Source of the DNA: Nostoc sp. ATCC 53789
Lineage (GTDB): Bacteria > Cyanobacteriota > Cyanobacteriia > Cyanobacteriales > Nostocaceae
Direction: 5' to 3'
DNA length: 64,000 nucleotides
Assembly (NCBI RefSeq): GCF_009873495.1
Contig: NZ_CP046703.1
Coordinates: forward strand, 3,124,501-3,188,500
The translations under genes were made by a program, and so were the position numbers. Position 1 is the stretch's first letter; the number at the start of each line of letters is the position of its first letter. Under the pieces are notes generated by a model, which did not search any database, was not told where the DNA came from, and saw only the letters and a program-made list of their open reading frames with translations. Below, one piece after another: positions 1 to 9,500 of the stretch.

Positions 1-3000
1 ACTGCTACTGCTAGTAAAACCAGTGCTACCAGTGTTATCTCCAATCAGGTTATTACCGTCATCGATGAAGTCGCCGGAAACGTCGGGGTTGATATCACCG
101 CCATAAAGATTTCTGTTGTTGAAGTTGCCTGCAATAATGGTGTTCCCAACGTTGATAGTCCCGCCACCAGAAACACCTCCACCAGTGCCGCCTCCCCAGT
201 TGTAAAGGTCTTCTGCGGTGTTATTAGTAATCGTGGTGCTGTTCAGATTGAGGATACCTGAGCTAGAGATGCCGCCGCCGTTCCCTCCACTTGCCTTATT
301 GCCAGAGACAGTACTGCTGGTGATGTTCAAGATACCTGAGTTAGATATGCCACCTCCAGAAAGTGCTGAATTACCAGAGATAGTACTATTACTCAAGCTG
401 ACACTGCCAGAGTTATAGATGCCGCCACCGTAGGACGGGTAAGGGTCAGGCCCATAACGATTCAGACCACTGGCGGAAGCCCCATTACCAGAGATAGTGC
501 TTCCTATTATGCTGAGAGTACCTGTGTTGAATATGCCACCACCGAAGGCAGAGGAGTAACTGATAGATGCACCATTACCAGAGACAATGCTGTTAGTGAG
601 GCTGAGGTTGCCTTTGTTAAATATGCCTCCACCGAAGGATGAGCCACTGTTATTAGAGACAGTGCTGTTAGTGAGGCTGAGAGTACCTTTGTTAAATATG
701 CCGCCTACTGCTCCCTTATTGCCAGAGACGATGCTTGCCGTCAAGTTAAGGCTAGTATTGTTATTAACCAAAATACTGCCAAACGCATCGTTAGCATTAG
801 CAATCTTCAAGCCATTAATGTTAGCATCTGTGCCTGTTCCTGATATCTCAAACACGCCAGAGGCATTATTTCCACTCAAGGTAAGGTTTGCTGCCCCAGT
901 CCCCAAAAGGGTAATATCATTGGTGATTGTGAGTTTATCGGTGGTGAGGGTGATAATATCTGGAGTTTTATCACCAAAAACTCCTGCAAAGGTAATAATA
1001 TCTGCCCCAGCAGTAGCATTAGCATTGAGGATAGCTTGCCGCAACGACCCATCTCCAGAATCGTTGGTATTAGTCACGACTAAATCATTGGCTGCGATCG
1101 CTACTGTGGCGGTATAATTCACATTATCGATTTGGTAAGCCGAATCTGCTGCCAAGTTGAGAGTCAGATTTTCCGCCGCTTCTGCCTGAATATCGTTGAC
1201 AGGTGTCAAAGTGATATCTACATAGCTTTGCCCATTAGCAATCACGATACTGTTGCCGATGACAGGTTTGCCACCCACGCTTAGGTTGTAGTCTGCAATA
1301 CTCGCATTGCCATTGGCAGAGAAGTTGACTGTTAATGCTCCATTGCTGTTGCTGCGGCTAACGCGGTAACTACCACTATTCCCACTGTTTTCATCAGCAG
1401 TGTTATCAGTGGCGATGATGCTGATGGTGGGGACAAGGGGATTGGGATTATTAGGTGGCGTAATTATACTAGGCTGGACTTCATAAGCACCAATATCAAC
1501 TGCAAGACCAGATATCCTGTCAAATCCAGCGCTTCTTTGATCGGTAGTTACACCAGGAGGAACTAGAGAATTATTGCCAGCATTAAGAGCAGGGCTATCT
1601 GCAAGTAAGGCGTGAGTAAAGGTTGCACCACCGTTATTTTGCAGCGAACTGAGTTTTGGGTCAATGGGGTTGGCGGTTGTGCCAACGAGAGTGCTGGTGG
1701 TAAAGCCAATACTACCAGTGGCATCGCCAATCAAGTTATTGCCAAAGTCAGTGACGCTACCGGACACGTCAGGTTGTATATCATCGGCAAGGGACTTGTC
1801 AAAGTTGTCTGCAATGATGGTGTTACTAACTTTCATGGGGCTACCATAGCTAGCAACACCCCCACCATTACCAACATCATTGCTATCTGAGTCGGCTGTG
1901 TTGTTAGTAATTGTGGTATTGATCAGAGTGAGATTGTCGTTATTTGTGTAGCTGCCGCTATTATATATACCACCGCCTTCGTCATTGGCTGTATTGCCTG
2001 AGATGGTGCTGTTAGTTAGAGTAGCTGAACCACCAAAATAAGTACCATCATCTGCGTTAACGACACCGCCACCGTTATAGTTTGCCTTATTGCCAGAGAC
2101 AGTACTTGCCGTTAGGTTGAGAGTACCGCCTTGATTGTAGATGCCGCCGCCATAGTTTGCCGTATTGCCAGAGACAGTACTTGCCGTTAGGGTAAGATTA
2201 CCAGTGTTTGCGTTGGAACCGTCATTATAGATACCACCACCGAAGTCACCCGTATTGCTAAAGACACGACTTCCTCTAAGGCTGAGGATGCCACCGTTAT
2301 AGATTCCGCCTTTGGTATTACCAGAAACACTACTTCCCGTCAGACTGAGGATGCCGTTATTGGAGATGCCGCTTTCCTCTGTATTGCCAGAAACACTGCT
2401 TCTTGTCAGGCTGAGGATGGAATTTGAATTGACTTGAATACCGCCGCTAGCGATCGCCAAACCGTCAATATTAACACCTGTCGCTGTTCCCGATATCTCG
2501 AATACTCTGGAGGCATTATTCCCACTCACAGTAAGTTTGGATGCGCCAGTTCCCAGGATAGTAACATCATCGGTAATGGTCAGTTTTCCAGAGGTGAGGG
2601 TTATTACATCTGGGGTAGCATCAGTAAAGATTTTCCCAAAGGCGATCGTATCATCCCCAGCAGTAGCATTAGCTAAGTTAATAGCCTCCCGTAAGGTAGT
2701 GACATGATTATTCGGATTCCCATCATCTACATCCCCGGTACTATTTACTGTAAAGGTTGCCAGGATTCCTGTATAAGCTTTCCGCGCCGTTTCTGCAAAC
2801 GCTAAAGTTACTTCCATATCACCGGTGCGGACTTCCAGATCCCAATTGCCGCCCAGTGCTGCATTGCCTGTAAGCTGACGGGAAGCGGCAATATTCGCTC
2901 CTGTAAGGTGGCGCAGTTTGGCAATAAATTCTGCCCCTGCATCACCGTCAGCTACGTTACAACCATAGATGAGTAATTTAGCTGGAGATTCTGTAGCAGA

Positions 3001-3369
3001 TTCAACCGATAACCCAACGGTTTTTGATGAGGCGGTAAATATCTTCTGCCACTGTTGTAGTTGCTGAGTATATTCATCAAGGGTATCAACTCCCAAGCGG
3101 GTGTTACCTAGTTGCAAGCTACCAGGAAGACCGTGGCAAACAATATGAATGCTGCTAAGATTCTGGTTGGCACGAGTTGCCAAAACCTCCGTAATTTGCT
3201 CAACACCGTTCTGTGTTGGATCGATTACGAACACATCAGTGTTGGAAATAACACCTTTGACTAAGCTGTGATAGTCTTCCACAGCCATGTCGATAAAGAC
3301 CAGGTTGCGTGTGTAATGTGTGGGAATTAAGGAATTTACTTGGAAGTCTGGGGTATGTAGCGTTGCCAT
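1..3369 (-). CDS. DUF4347 / beta-helix repeat surface protein (3' end outside window)
   Basis: The reading frame opens at an ATG at 3369 and is still open at base 1, so 1,123 residues are visible and the C-terminus is missing. Residues about 10-185 match the DUF4347 domain of large cyanobacterial exoproteins. A TLREAI motif near residue 225 begins a CSLREA-type region. Residues about 245-530 are short repeats rich in SxVSGN, GGGIYN and LTxSTVSGN, as in right-handed parallel beta-helix (PbH1) proteins. A choice-of-anchor-Q-like segment follows (about 540-633), then a Calx-beta-like domain (about 643-753, with DENSGNSG), then a second TLREAI-like start (SLRQAI) and another beta-helix array. No signal peptide is seen; DUF4347 proteins usually lack a classical one. 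A surface or adhesion role is inferred from the architecture. The ORFs on the opposite strand here are shadows of this repetitive gene. Confidence 0.85.
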   Translation of the reverse strand, partial: MATLHTPDFQVNSLIPTHYTRNLVFIDMAVEDYHSLVKGVISNTDVFVIDPTQNGVEQITEVLATRANQNLSSIHIVCHGLPGSLQLGNTRLGVDTLDEYTQQLQQWQKIFTASSKTVGLSVESATESPAKLLIYGCNVADGDAGAEFIAKLRHLTGANIAASRQLTGNAALGGNWDLEVRTGDMEVTLAFAETARKAYTGILATFTVNSTGDVDDGNPNNHVTTLREAINLANATAGDDTIAFGKIFTDATPDVITLTSGKLTITDDVTILGTGASKLTVSGNNASRVFEISGTATGVNIDGLAIASGGIQVNSNSILSLTRSSVSGNTEESGISNNGILSLTGSSVSGNTKGGIYNGGILSLRGSRVFSNTGDFGGGIYNDGSNANTGNLTLTASTVSGNTANYGGGIYNQGGTLNLTASTVSGNKANYNGGGVVNADDGTYFGGSATLTNSTISGNTANDEGGGIYNSGSYTNNDNLTLINTTITNNTADSDSNDVGNGGGVASYGSPMKVSNTIIADNFDKSLADDIQPDVSGSVTDFGNNLIGDATGSIGFTTSTLVGTTANPIDPKLSSLQNNGGATFTHALLADSPALNAGNNSLVPPGVTTDQRSAGFDRISGLAVDIGAYEVQPSIITPPNNPNPLVPTISIIATDNTADENSGNSGSYRVSRSNSNGALTVNFSANGNASIADYNLSVGGKPVIGNSIVIANGQSYVDITLTPVNDIQAEAAENLTLNLAADSAYQIDNVNYTATVAIAANDLVVTNTNDSGDGSLRQAILNANATAGADIITFAGVFGDKTPDIITLTTDKLTITNDITLLGTGAANLTLSGNNASGVFEISGTGTDANINGLKIANANDAFGSILVNNNTSLNLTASIVSGNKGAVGGIFNKGTLSLTNSTVSNNSGSSFGGGIFNKGNLSLTNSIVSGNGASISYSSAFGGGIFNTGTLSIIGSTISGNGASASGLNRYGPDPYPSYGGGIYNSGSVSLSNSTISGNSALSGGGISNSGILNITSSTVSGNKASGGNGGGISSSGILNLNSTTITNNTAEDLYNWGGGTGGGVSGGGTINVGNTIIAGNFNNRNLYGGDINPDVSGDFIDDGNNLIGDNTGSTGFTSSSS

Positions 3370-3567
3370 TTTTTTACTTCAAGCTAAGGTTTAAGGTTTT
3401 GAGGTCAACTCAAACTGACTGAAGCCTTGTCATGACGAGTTTTCACACAATTAATAACAGTAATAGGGAATTATTTTTACTATTAATTTCTTTCTTATCG
3501 TCACGCAAGTTGCTGCTTTTGTAAAGCGATGCAAGTATATAGTTTTACTAAATTGCTAAAGTCACTA

Positions 3568-3705
3568 AGGGACTTCCAAATAAAAAAATGTCCCAAAACT
3601 GACGAAAAAACCATCTCTATTTCTCCTATCTCTGTGTTCTCTGTGTCTCTGTGGTAGCCTTTTGCGTCTACGTTTATTTGGATAATTTATTTCTTGGAAT
3701 TCCCT
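3568..3705. repeat. Imperfect-TIR repeat element, copy 1
   Basis: It begins AGGGACTTCCAAATAAA and ends with a sequence whose reverse complement begins AGGGAATTCCAAGAAATAAA, giving imperfect terminal inverted repeats of about 25 bases. The core (TCTCTGTGTTCTCTGTGTCT and following) is nearly the same as in the copy at 26713-26861, but the copy at 47616-47739 has an unrelated core. No reading frame is present. It resembles a MITE; no clear target-site duplication is visible. Confidence 0.75.
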
Positions 3706-3925
3706 AAGCTAGAAAACATCTAAACCAAACTAAACATAACTCTTGTCGGGTGGGCAACATCAGCACCCTCATGATGGAAGTTCAAGTTCAATGTGGGACA
3801 ACTTACTATTCGTGCTGAGTCCCTTCAAAACATAGTATGTATAGCTGTCGTCGCTATCGGAGAAATCGAAAATAAGACTATAGGGACTGAAATAGCAGAT
3901 TCAGTCTTGAGAATTTTGGAGTTTT

Positions 3926-4013
3926 ACCCAGATTTATCGAGCTGTTACTGAATAAGTCTTTAAGCTAAGTAACTCGTTTGAAGCGTTCTTATTCAGTAGC
4001 AAGTGGTAAATTT
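3926..4013. repeat. Long potential stem-loop upstream of the glycosyltransferase
   Basis: TACTGAATAAG at 3946-3956 is matched exactly by CTTATTCAGTA at 3988-3998. Further out, TTTACC and GGTAAA also pair, so about 90 bases can fold as an interrupted hairpin. It ends about 100 bases before the glycosyltransferase start. It could be a small non-autonomous element, or a structure in the leader of that gene. Confidence 0.45.
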
Positions 4014-4114
4014 TATGCCCTACTAATTACTCTTGAGTCATCGCTGAAGACATCAATGATTATATTGATTTACTCCCAGTTACTTATCTTAATTTTATAC
4101 ATATCTCAAAGATT

Positions 4115-5173
4115 ATGCGAATTATACATATTTTGAACCACGTTCAAGAAATAGGTAACGGTATTGTGAATGTGGCTGTGGATCTGGCTTGTTTACAGGC
4201 AAAATCTGGTTATGAGGTAGCGGTTATTTCTGCTGGTGGTGAATATGAGAAATTATTAAATAACTGTGGTGTCAAACACTACCAACTAGACCAAACTAGA
4301 AAACCGAACAGTATTATCAAAGCAGCTGTGCGTTACCGGGCGATCGCAGCAGAATTTCAGCCGGATATCGTTCATGCTCACATGATGACGGGGGTAATTT
4401 TAGCACGTATTTTTCAAGGAAATAAATATACTTTAGTTTCCACTGTCCACAATGAATTTCAGCGTTCCAGTCTGCTGATGGGTTTAGCTGATAGAGTAAT
4501 TGCTGTCAGCAAGGCGGTGCGAGATTCTATGGCAAAACGCGGTATCCCAGAAAACAAGTTGCGGGTAGTATGCAATGGAACTTTGGGCAGCCCCCGCACC
4601 CGGCAAATCCAAGATTATCAACCTTTAGGGTTACAACGTCCAGCGATCGCTACTGTAGCAGGAATGTATCAACGCAAAGGTATCGCTGAGTTAATCGCTG
4701 CCTTTGAACAAATTGCCCCAGATTTTCCCCAAGCGCATCTTTATTTGGTAGGAAATGGCCCTGATAAACAGCTATTTGAGGCACAAGCACAAGCAACTTC
4801 TGTAAAAGAACGGATTCATTTTGAAGGCTTCCAGCCGCAACCTCAACGCTACCTGATATCTTGTGACATATTTGTGTTGGCTTCTCATCGCGATCCTTGC
4901 CCTCTAGTACTTTCGGAAGCTAGGGAAGCTGGAACTGCGATCGTTGGCACTCAAGTAGATGGGATTCCTGAAGCTTTGGATAATGGGCAAGCAGGTCTTT
5001 TAGTGCCAGCAAAAGATAGTAATGCTTTGGCTGGGGTTTTAGTGCAATTACTGAGTAATGCCGATATGCTCCATGAGTGGAAGAATCGGGCAAATCAAAA
5101 CCTACAGTGGTTAAGTGTTGCCCGCGTTCATCAGGAAACACTGGCAGTATATCGTGAGTTAATTACAGATTAA
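4115..5173 (+). CDS. Glycosyltransferase family 4 (GT-B fold)
   Basis: A 352-residue protein with the two-lobed GT-B layout. The N-terminal acceptor lobe carries the usual glycine-containing loop (EIGNGIVNVA, residues about 12-21) and DIVHAHMMTG. The C-terminal nucleotide-sugar lobe has VAGMYQRKG, LVGNGPD and a donor-site segment DPCPLVLSEAREAG. In that segment the first acid of the usual E-x7-E motif is Asp rather than Glu. The family transfers sugars from nucleotide donors to cell-surface glycans or lipids; the substrate cannot be read from sequence. It stands alone on the plus strand, with no Shine-Dalgarno sequence visible before the ATG. The spacing suggests its own promoter in the repeat-containing region upstream. 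Confidence 0.88.
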   Translation: MRIIHILNHVQEIGNGIVNVAVDLACLQAKSGYEVAVISAGGEYEKLLNNCGVKHYQLDQTRKPNSIIKAAVRYRAIAAEFQPDIVHAHMMTGVILARIFQGNKYTLVSTVHNEFQRSSLLMGLADRVIAVSKAVRDSMAKRGIPENKLRVVCNGTLGSPRTRQIQDYQPLGLQRPAIATVAGMYQRKGIAELIAAFEQIAPDFPQAHLYLVGNGPDKQLFEAQAQATSVKERIHFEGFQPQPQRYLISCDIFVLASHRDPCPLVLSEAREAGTAIVGTQVDGIPEALDNGQAGLLVPAKDSNALAGVLVQLLSNADMLHEWKNRANQNLQWLSVARVHQETLAVYRELITD

Positions 5174-5505
5174 AGTGAATTGGGAATTGGGAAGAGGACT
5201 TGGGGACAAGGAGAATTGGGGACAAGGGGAAAGACTTGTTTCAAGTTCTCACCTCTTGTCCCGAATGGCACTAAGAAAAGCTGAAATCTGGTCAGGGCAG
5301 GGTGTGGGAGGTGTGGGAGGTGTGGGAGGACGGGGAAGAAGTCTTACCCCCACACTCCCCACACTCCCCACACTCAAAAAGCAAGTTATATCAGGGCTTT
5401 GCGATTAACTTAGTGCCATTCCCTCTTATCCCCTTGTCCCCTTGTCCCCTGCTCCCCTATCCCCTTGCTCCCCTGCCTCCCAGTCACAAAGGATGATAGA
5501 AAGTG
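5174..5505. repeat. Intergenic repeat cluster
   Basis: No gene. From 5193 to 5262 lies one copy of a long dispersed repeat (GAGGACTTGGGGACAAGGAG, running to CTCACCTCTTGTCC), also found at 22037-22115 and inverted at 60279-60350. From 5302 to 5374, three GTGGGAG-type heptamers are followed by their complement CTCCCCACA repeated, forming a hairpin; a near copy is at 23578-23644. From 5418, pyrimidine-rich CCCTTGT/CCCCTGCT heptamers run to about 5480. Short ORFs here are produced by the repeats. Confidence 0.8.
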
Positions 5506-6165
5506 TTAATAGTGTAGCGATCGCTTTAATTTTAAAGCTACACCTAAAGCACCAAGGGCCACTACACCCAAAACGTTAGTTGATTCAGGAATGGCTGTGT
5601 AATAAGATGCGACTCTAATAGGCCCATCTTTATCTGTTTGATCTGCTGCTATTGCTGGAATGATTCCAGCACCGGGTGCTAGATTTGGTAGTGTAGCGAA
5701 GGGATTGTAAAAAATGCTTCCGTTTCGGATTACACCACCACTAAAAGTAATAGTGCTACCACTGATGGTAATGTCTGTAAAAATATCCTTTAGATCGGGG
5801 TTATTAGATAAACCAATCTTTCCATCTCCATTTACATCTCCCCACTCTACAGGCTCATTATCAAATGCTGGAGTCGAATCGGGATTAGTATAGAACGGCG
5901 TTTTTAATTCAAAAACCAAGCTTTCTATATCGTATCCAGTGTTATTTAGAAAGTTATTAGCTACATCTGGCACACCATATTCTATTACTTGTCCTGGTTG
6001 AAAATCTGTAAGGATTCTTGGCTTTTTCGTGTTGAATATATCTTCATTCACACTCGTTACAATGGGTTCTACCAAGATAACGGCTCTCGCTGGTGTCAAA
6101 GATAAAAAACTAATTCCTGCTGCTCCTAGAAGAGACAAGGCTATTTTGGTTACGCTTGTAGTCAT
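5506..6165 (-). CDS. PEP-CTERM-like exported protein with a PES variant motif
   Basis: A 219-residue protein. Residues 1-28 form a signal peptide (short basic start, hydrophobic run, cleavage near PARA-V). The C-terminus has the three-part sorting signal: IPES near residue 190, a hydrophobic helix (VLGVVALGALGVAL) and a basic tail (KLKRS). The usual PEP triplet is PES here, so exosortase recognition is likely but not certain. The middle (DVNGDGKIG) resembles an acidic, possibly calcium-binding loop; no enzyme motif is seen. GAAGAGGA precedes the ATG at a good distance. Location, at the outer surface or exported, is inferred from the sorting signal. Confidence 0.75.
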   Translation of the reverse strand: MTTSVTKIALSLLGAAGISFLSLTPARAVILVEPIVTSVNEDIFNTKKPRILTDFQPGQVIEYGVPDVANNFLNNTGYDIESLVFELKTPFYTNPDSTPAFDNEPVEWGDVNGDGKIGLSNNPDLKDIFTDITISGSTITFSGGVIRNGSIFYNPFATLPNLAPGAGIIPAIAADQTDKDGPIRVASYYTAIPESTNVLGVVALGALGVALKLKRSLHY

Positions 6166-6529
6166 ATTTCTGTCCTCTTCATATTGATTGAGAGAATGCT
6201 ATATTGCGTGAGTTAAATCAAACAGCAAAACCTCACTTTTTAACTGCTATCTATTTGCTAGATAAATAGCGGTTAATGTGTGTCTGCTCAGTGAGTTTAC
6301 ACATACTCGTATGTTGATTTATAAAGCAATTCTTGTAATGCTTTATCACAATAACTAGTAATTTCACGCAATCTTTATCAAAAATCTAAATTAGAACTTA
6401 TTAATTGACAAATTAGACAATCAATGTGTGGATTTTAAATACAAAAATCTTTGCAACACAATAAATAGTAATGGCGTACAGATGTACGCCACTACCGAAA
6501 TACTTAGTTTTATATAACTTATATGCTCA
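6166..6529. other. 364-base AT-rich gap between the RND pump and a PEP-CTERM gene
   Basis: No gene. It contains the leader of the PEP-CTERM-like gene at its left end and the small GGCGTACA/TGTACGCC hairpin near its right end. Nothing else stands out. Confidence 0.6.
6473..6490. terminator. Hairpin downstream of the RND pump gene
   Basis: GGCGTACA, a two-base loop, then TGTACGCC form a perfect 8-bp stem 39 bases beyond the RND stop codon. There is no strong T-run, so it may be a processing or transcript-end hairpin rather than a classical terminator. A related hairpin lies at 21971-21993. Confidence 0.45.
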
Positions 6530-9500
6530 TTAGCTTATAAGTTTTTTGGTAAATCCATGCAACCTGCTTAACACTGGCTTCGCCCAATTTCCACCCATCA
6601 AATCGTGTAACAGAGTATAAAAGCAGGGAATGATAAACAGTGTCAGCACTGTTGCCAAAGATAAACCCGAAAACACTACTACACCTAATGGTTGCAGAAA
6701 TTCTGAACCTTCCCCGATTCCTAACGCTAGGGGAAACATACCTAAAACAGTGGTAATAGTTGTCATTAATATCGGTCTTAGGCGTTGAGGTGCAGCTTTC
6801 AAAATGGCAGTTTTCCGGTCAACTTTTTCCCGTTCTAGAATTTGATTGGCCAATTCCACCATAATGATGGCGTTATTGACCACAATACCCACCAGCAAAA
6901 CTGCACCGACAATCACTGTCGCCCCAATTGCAGTTTTGGTAATGTAAAGCCCGAAAATTCCCCCAGCTAATGCCAAGGGAATTGTAAACATAATTACTAG
7001 CGGGTCAATCAGAGAATTGTATTGCACCGCCATCACTACAAAGACTAGAAAGGCAGCTAATCCACCTAGAAGTTGCAATGAACTTTGCAGCTGCTGATTA
7101 GATTCAGAGGCTGCACTGGGTAATATGGTAATTCCTTCAGGTAAATCGATACTATTTAGTACCGTACTCACCTGTTCTAGGGCACTACTGAGGCTAGCTC
7201 CCTCGGTTAAGTTGCCAGCAATTAATAAAACCTGACGCTGGTTAATTCGCTGAACTTCTCCAGGCGCTTGAGCTTCGGCAATTTTGGCAACATCGCTCAA
7301 GCGGACTTGGCGATTGTTATCCACAAATAAAGGCAACCTTTCTAATTGAGAAGGTACTTGCACTGATGCTTCATTCAACTTTACTCGGACATCAACTAAA
7401 CGGTTGCCGCGTTGCAACTGAGTTGGAACACTGCCTTCGATCGCAGTTTGAATTGTCTGCCCTATTTGTGTAGCAGTTAGCCCTAAAGCTGAAACCCTTT
7501 CCCAGTCAGGAAGAATCTGTATTTCTGGTTGGCGATCGTCTGCATCGGGACGAAATCTCGCTAAGGTGGCTTGTTCTTCTAAAGCTGTTAGTACCTGACG
7601 GCCAGCTTCTTCTAAATTATTTACGTCATTTCCCTGAATTATTACGTCAACATCAGCACCACGGACAGGAGAATTGCTGAGAATCAAACCCCGCACTTGA
7701 CCGGGGGTAAGGCGCAGACGAATTCCTGCTAAATTTAACTTGTTCAACTCTTGGGTAACTCGTTCTACATAAGCTTGCACGTTAGTACCCGTTTTCAGGG
7801 TAATATTGCTGGAAGCTCGTAGGGCATTAGCATTGGTAGTGTTGCCAAAGAGAGAGCCACCAATTGTAGAGAAAACATATTCCGTTTCTGGCTGTTTGTG
7901 GATAATCTCATCTACCGCAACCATTACTTTTTGGTTGGTTTCTAAAGGTGTACCGGGAGGAAACTGAGCATTTAAGTTAGCTTGTCCGGTGTTGATGCGA
8001 GGGAGAATTTCTTGGGGAATTTGGGGAGCCATCCACAAACTACCGCCGCCGAAAAGGATAATAACGATCGCTACTGTAACCAACCGCCAGCGTAATATTC
8101 CAGTTAAAAAACTGCTATATACCCTCGTAGAAGCATCGAAACGGTTATTAAACTCCCGCAACAGCCAAAAATTGCTCAACCCGCTAGAAAACTTCCATGC
8201 CAACATCCGAGAGGCGAACATCGGTACAACAGTTACGGCAATTAAAATTGAAGCCGCTACGGAAAAGGTGATGGTAAGAATTAACTCATTGAATAGTAGT
8301 GCAATAAAACCACCAATGAGCAAAAATGGCAAAACTGCCACCAAGTTCGTACTAGTGGAAGCAACCAAAGCTGATTCTACTTCTTGGCTACTTTTTTCTG
8401 CTTGAGAAATTAGTTGCTGGGAATTCAAGCGGCTTTTATTATCCTTACCGGGAGTCATCCCAGCACCCTCGGCAATATTCTCCAACATGACGATGGAGTT
8501 ATCGACCACAATACCTACACCTAGCGCTAGACCACCCAAACTAAAAACGTTGAGAGATAAACCAAATAGCCCCATTAAGATGATGGCAGCTAGACTTGCT
8601 AGGGGGATGGCGAGGACGATGATGAAAGTTTGCCGCAGAGAACCAAGAAATAGAAGAACTGCGATCGCTGCTAGTGCAGTACCAATCAATCCAGAACTAG
8701 TAACATTCGAGATGGAGTTGCGAATAAACCGCGACTCATCCAAGGTTGGTGTCAGAACCGTCCCTTCAGGAATTAGACCGGACTTCCGAAGTTCTTCTAA
8801 GCGTTTTTTCACACCCTCGACAACGTTGATGGTATTAGCATCTGGCTGCTTTTGGATGCTGACTTTTACAGCTTGTTGCCCGTTGAGTAAGACGTACACC
8901 CTTTGCTGTTCTGAGCCATCAATGACTTCGGCAAAGTCGCGCAAATAGACGCGGCGCTTGGGAGTAGTGGAAGCCGGGAGAGATGAGGTAGTGGAGGAAG
9001 TGGGGGAAGAGACTTCAAAAGAAAGATTGCTGATTTCATTAGCATTTTGGAACCGTCCGACGGTACGGGTTAATGGTTCAGCATTCTGCCCTAAAAGCCG
9101 ACCGCCAGAGATATCTAGGTTGCGATCTCTGAGTTCATCTAGGATATCGGTCAAACCTACACCCAAAGCTTGCAACCGATCTAAATCTATATTGACCCTA
9201 ACTTCTTCTAGAACTCCGCCCGATATGTCTACCCCTGCAACTCCGGGTACAACACTCAGTTCGCGGGCTAATTCTTCTTCAGCAAAAACGCGCAAATCCA
9301 CGCCTTCGAGGGAGGGTGAAGTTAATGCCAATTCGTAAACGGGTAACTGGGAAGGATCGACTTTAAATAAGCGTGGTTCTTCGATGCTTTCTGGTAATGT
9401 GCTTCTAGCTCTGTTAAAAGCAGCCGTAGCATCGTTTAAAGCTTGGTCAATATTGCCACCTGGCTGAAAATACAGATCCAAATTTATCTGTCCCTCACGA

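Larger units (their letters stand above)
3370..4114. other. 745-base intergenic region with repeats, no gene
   Basis: No convincing coding sequence. It holds the promoter side of the large minus-strand protein, an imperfect-TIR repeat (3568-3705), and a potential long hairpin (about 3926-4013) just before the glycosyltransferase. The rest is AT-rich DNA in which I see nothing further. Confidence 0.6.

Noticed and set aside
218..2676. Several plus-strand ORFs of 60-180 codons at the left end
   Set aside because: They are antisense shadows of the repetitive DUF4347/beta-helix gene and repeat its pattern (for example LLNMPPP-type runs).
7989..9338. Three plus-strand ORFs of 126-153 codons inside the RND gene
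   Set aside because: They lie opposite a clearly conserved transporter gene, with no ribosome sites and low-complexity composition.
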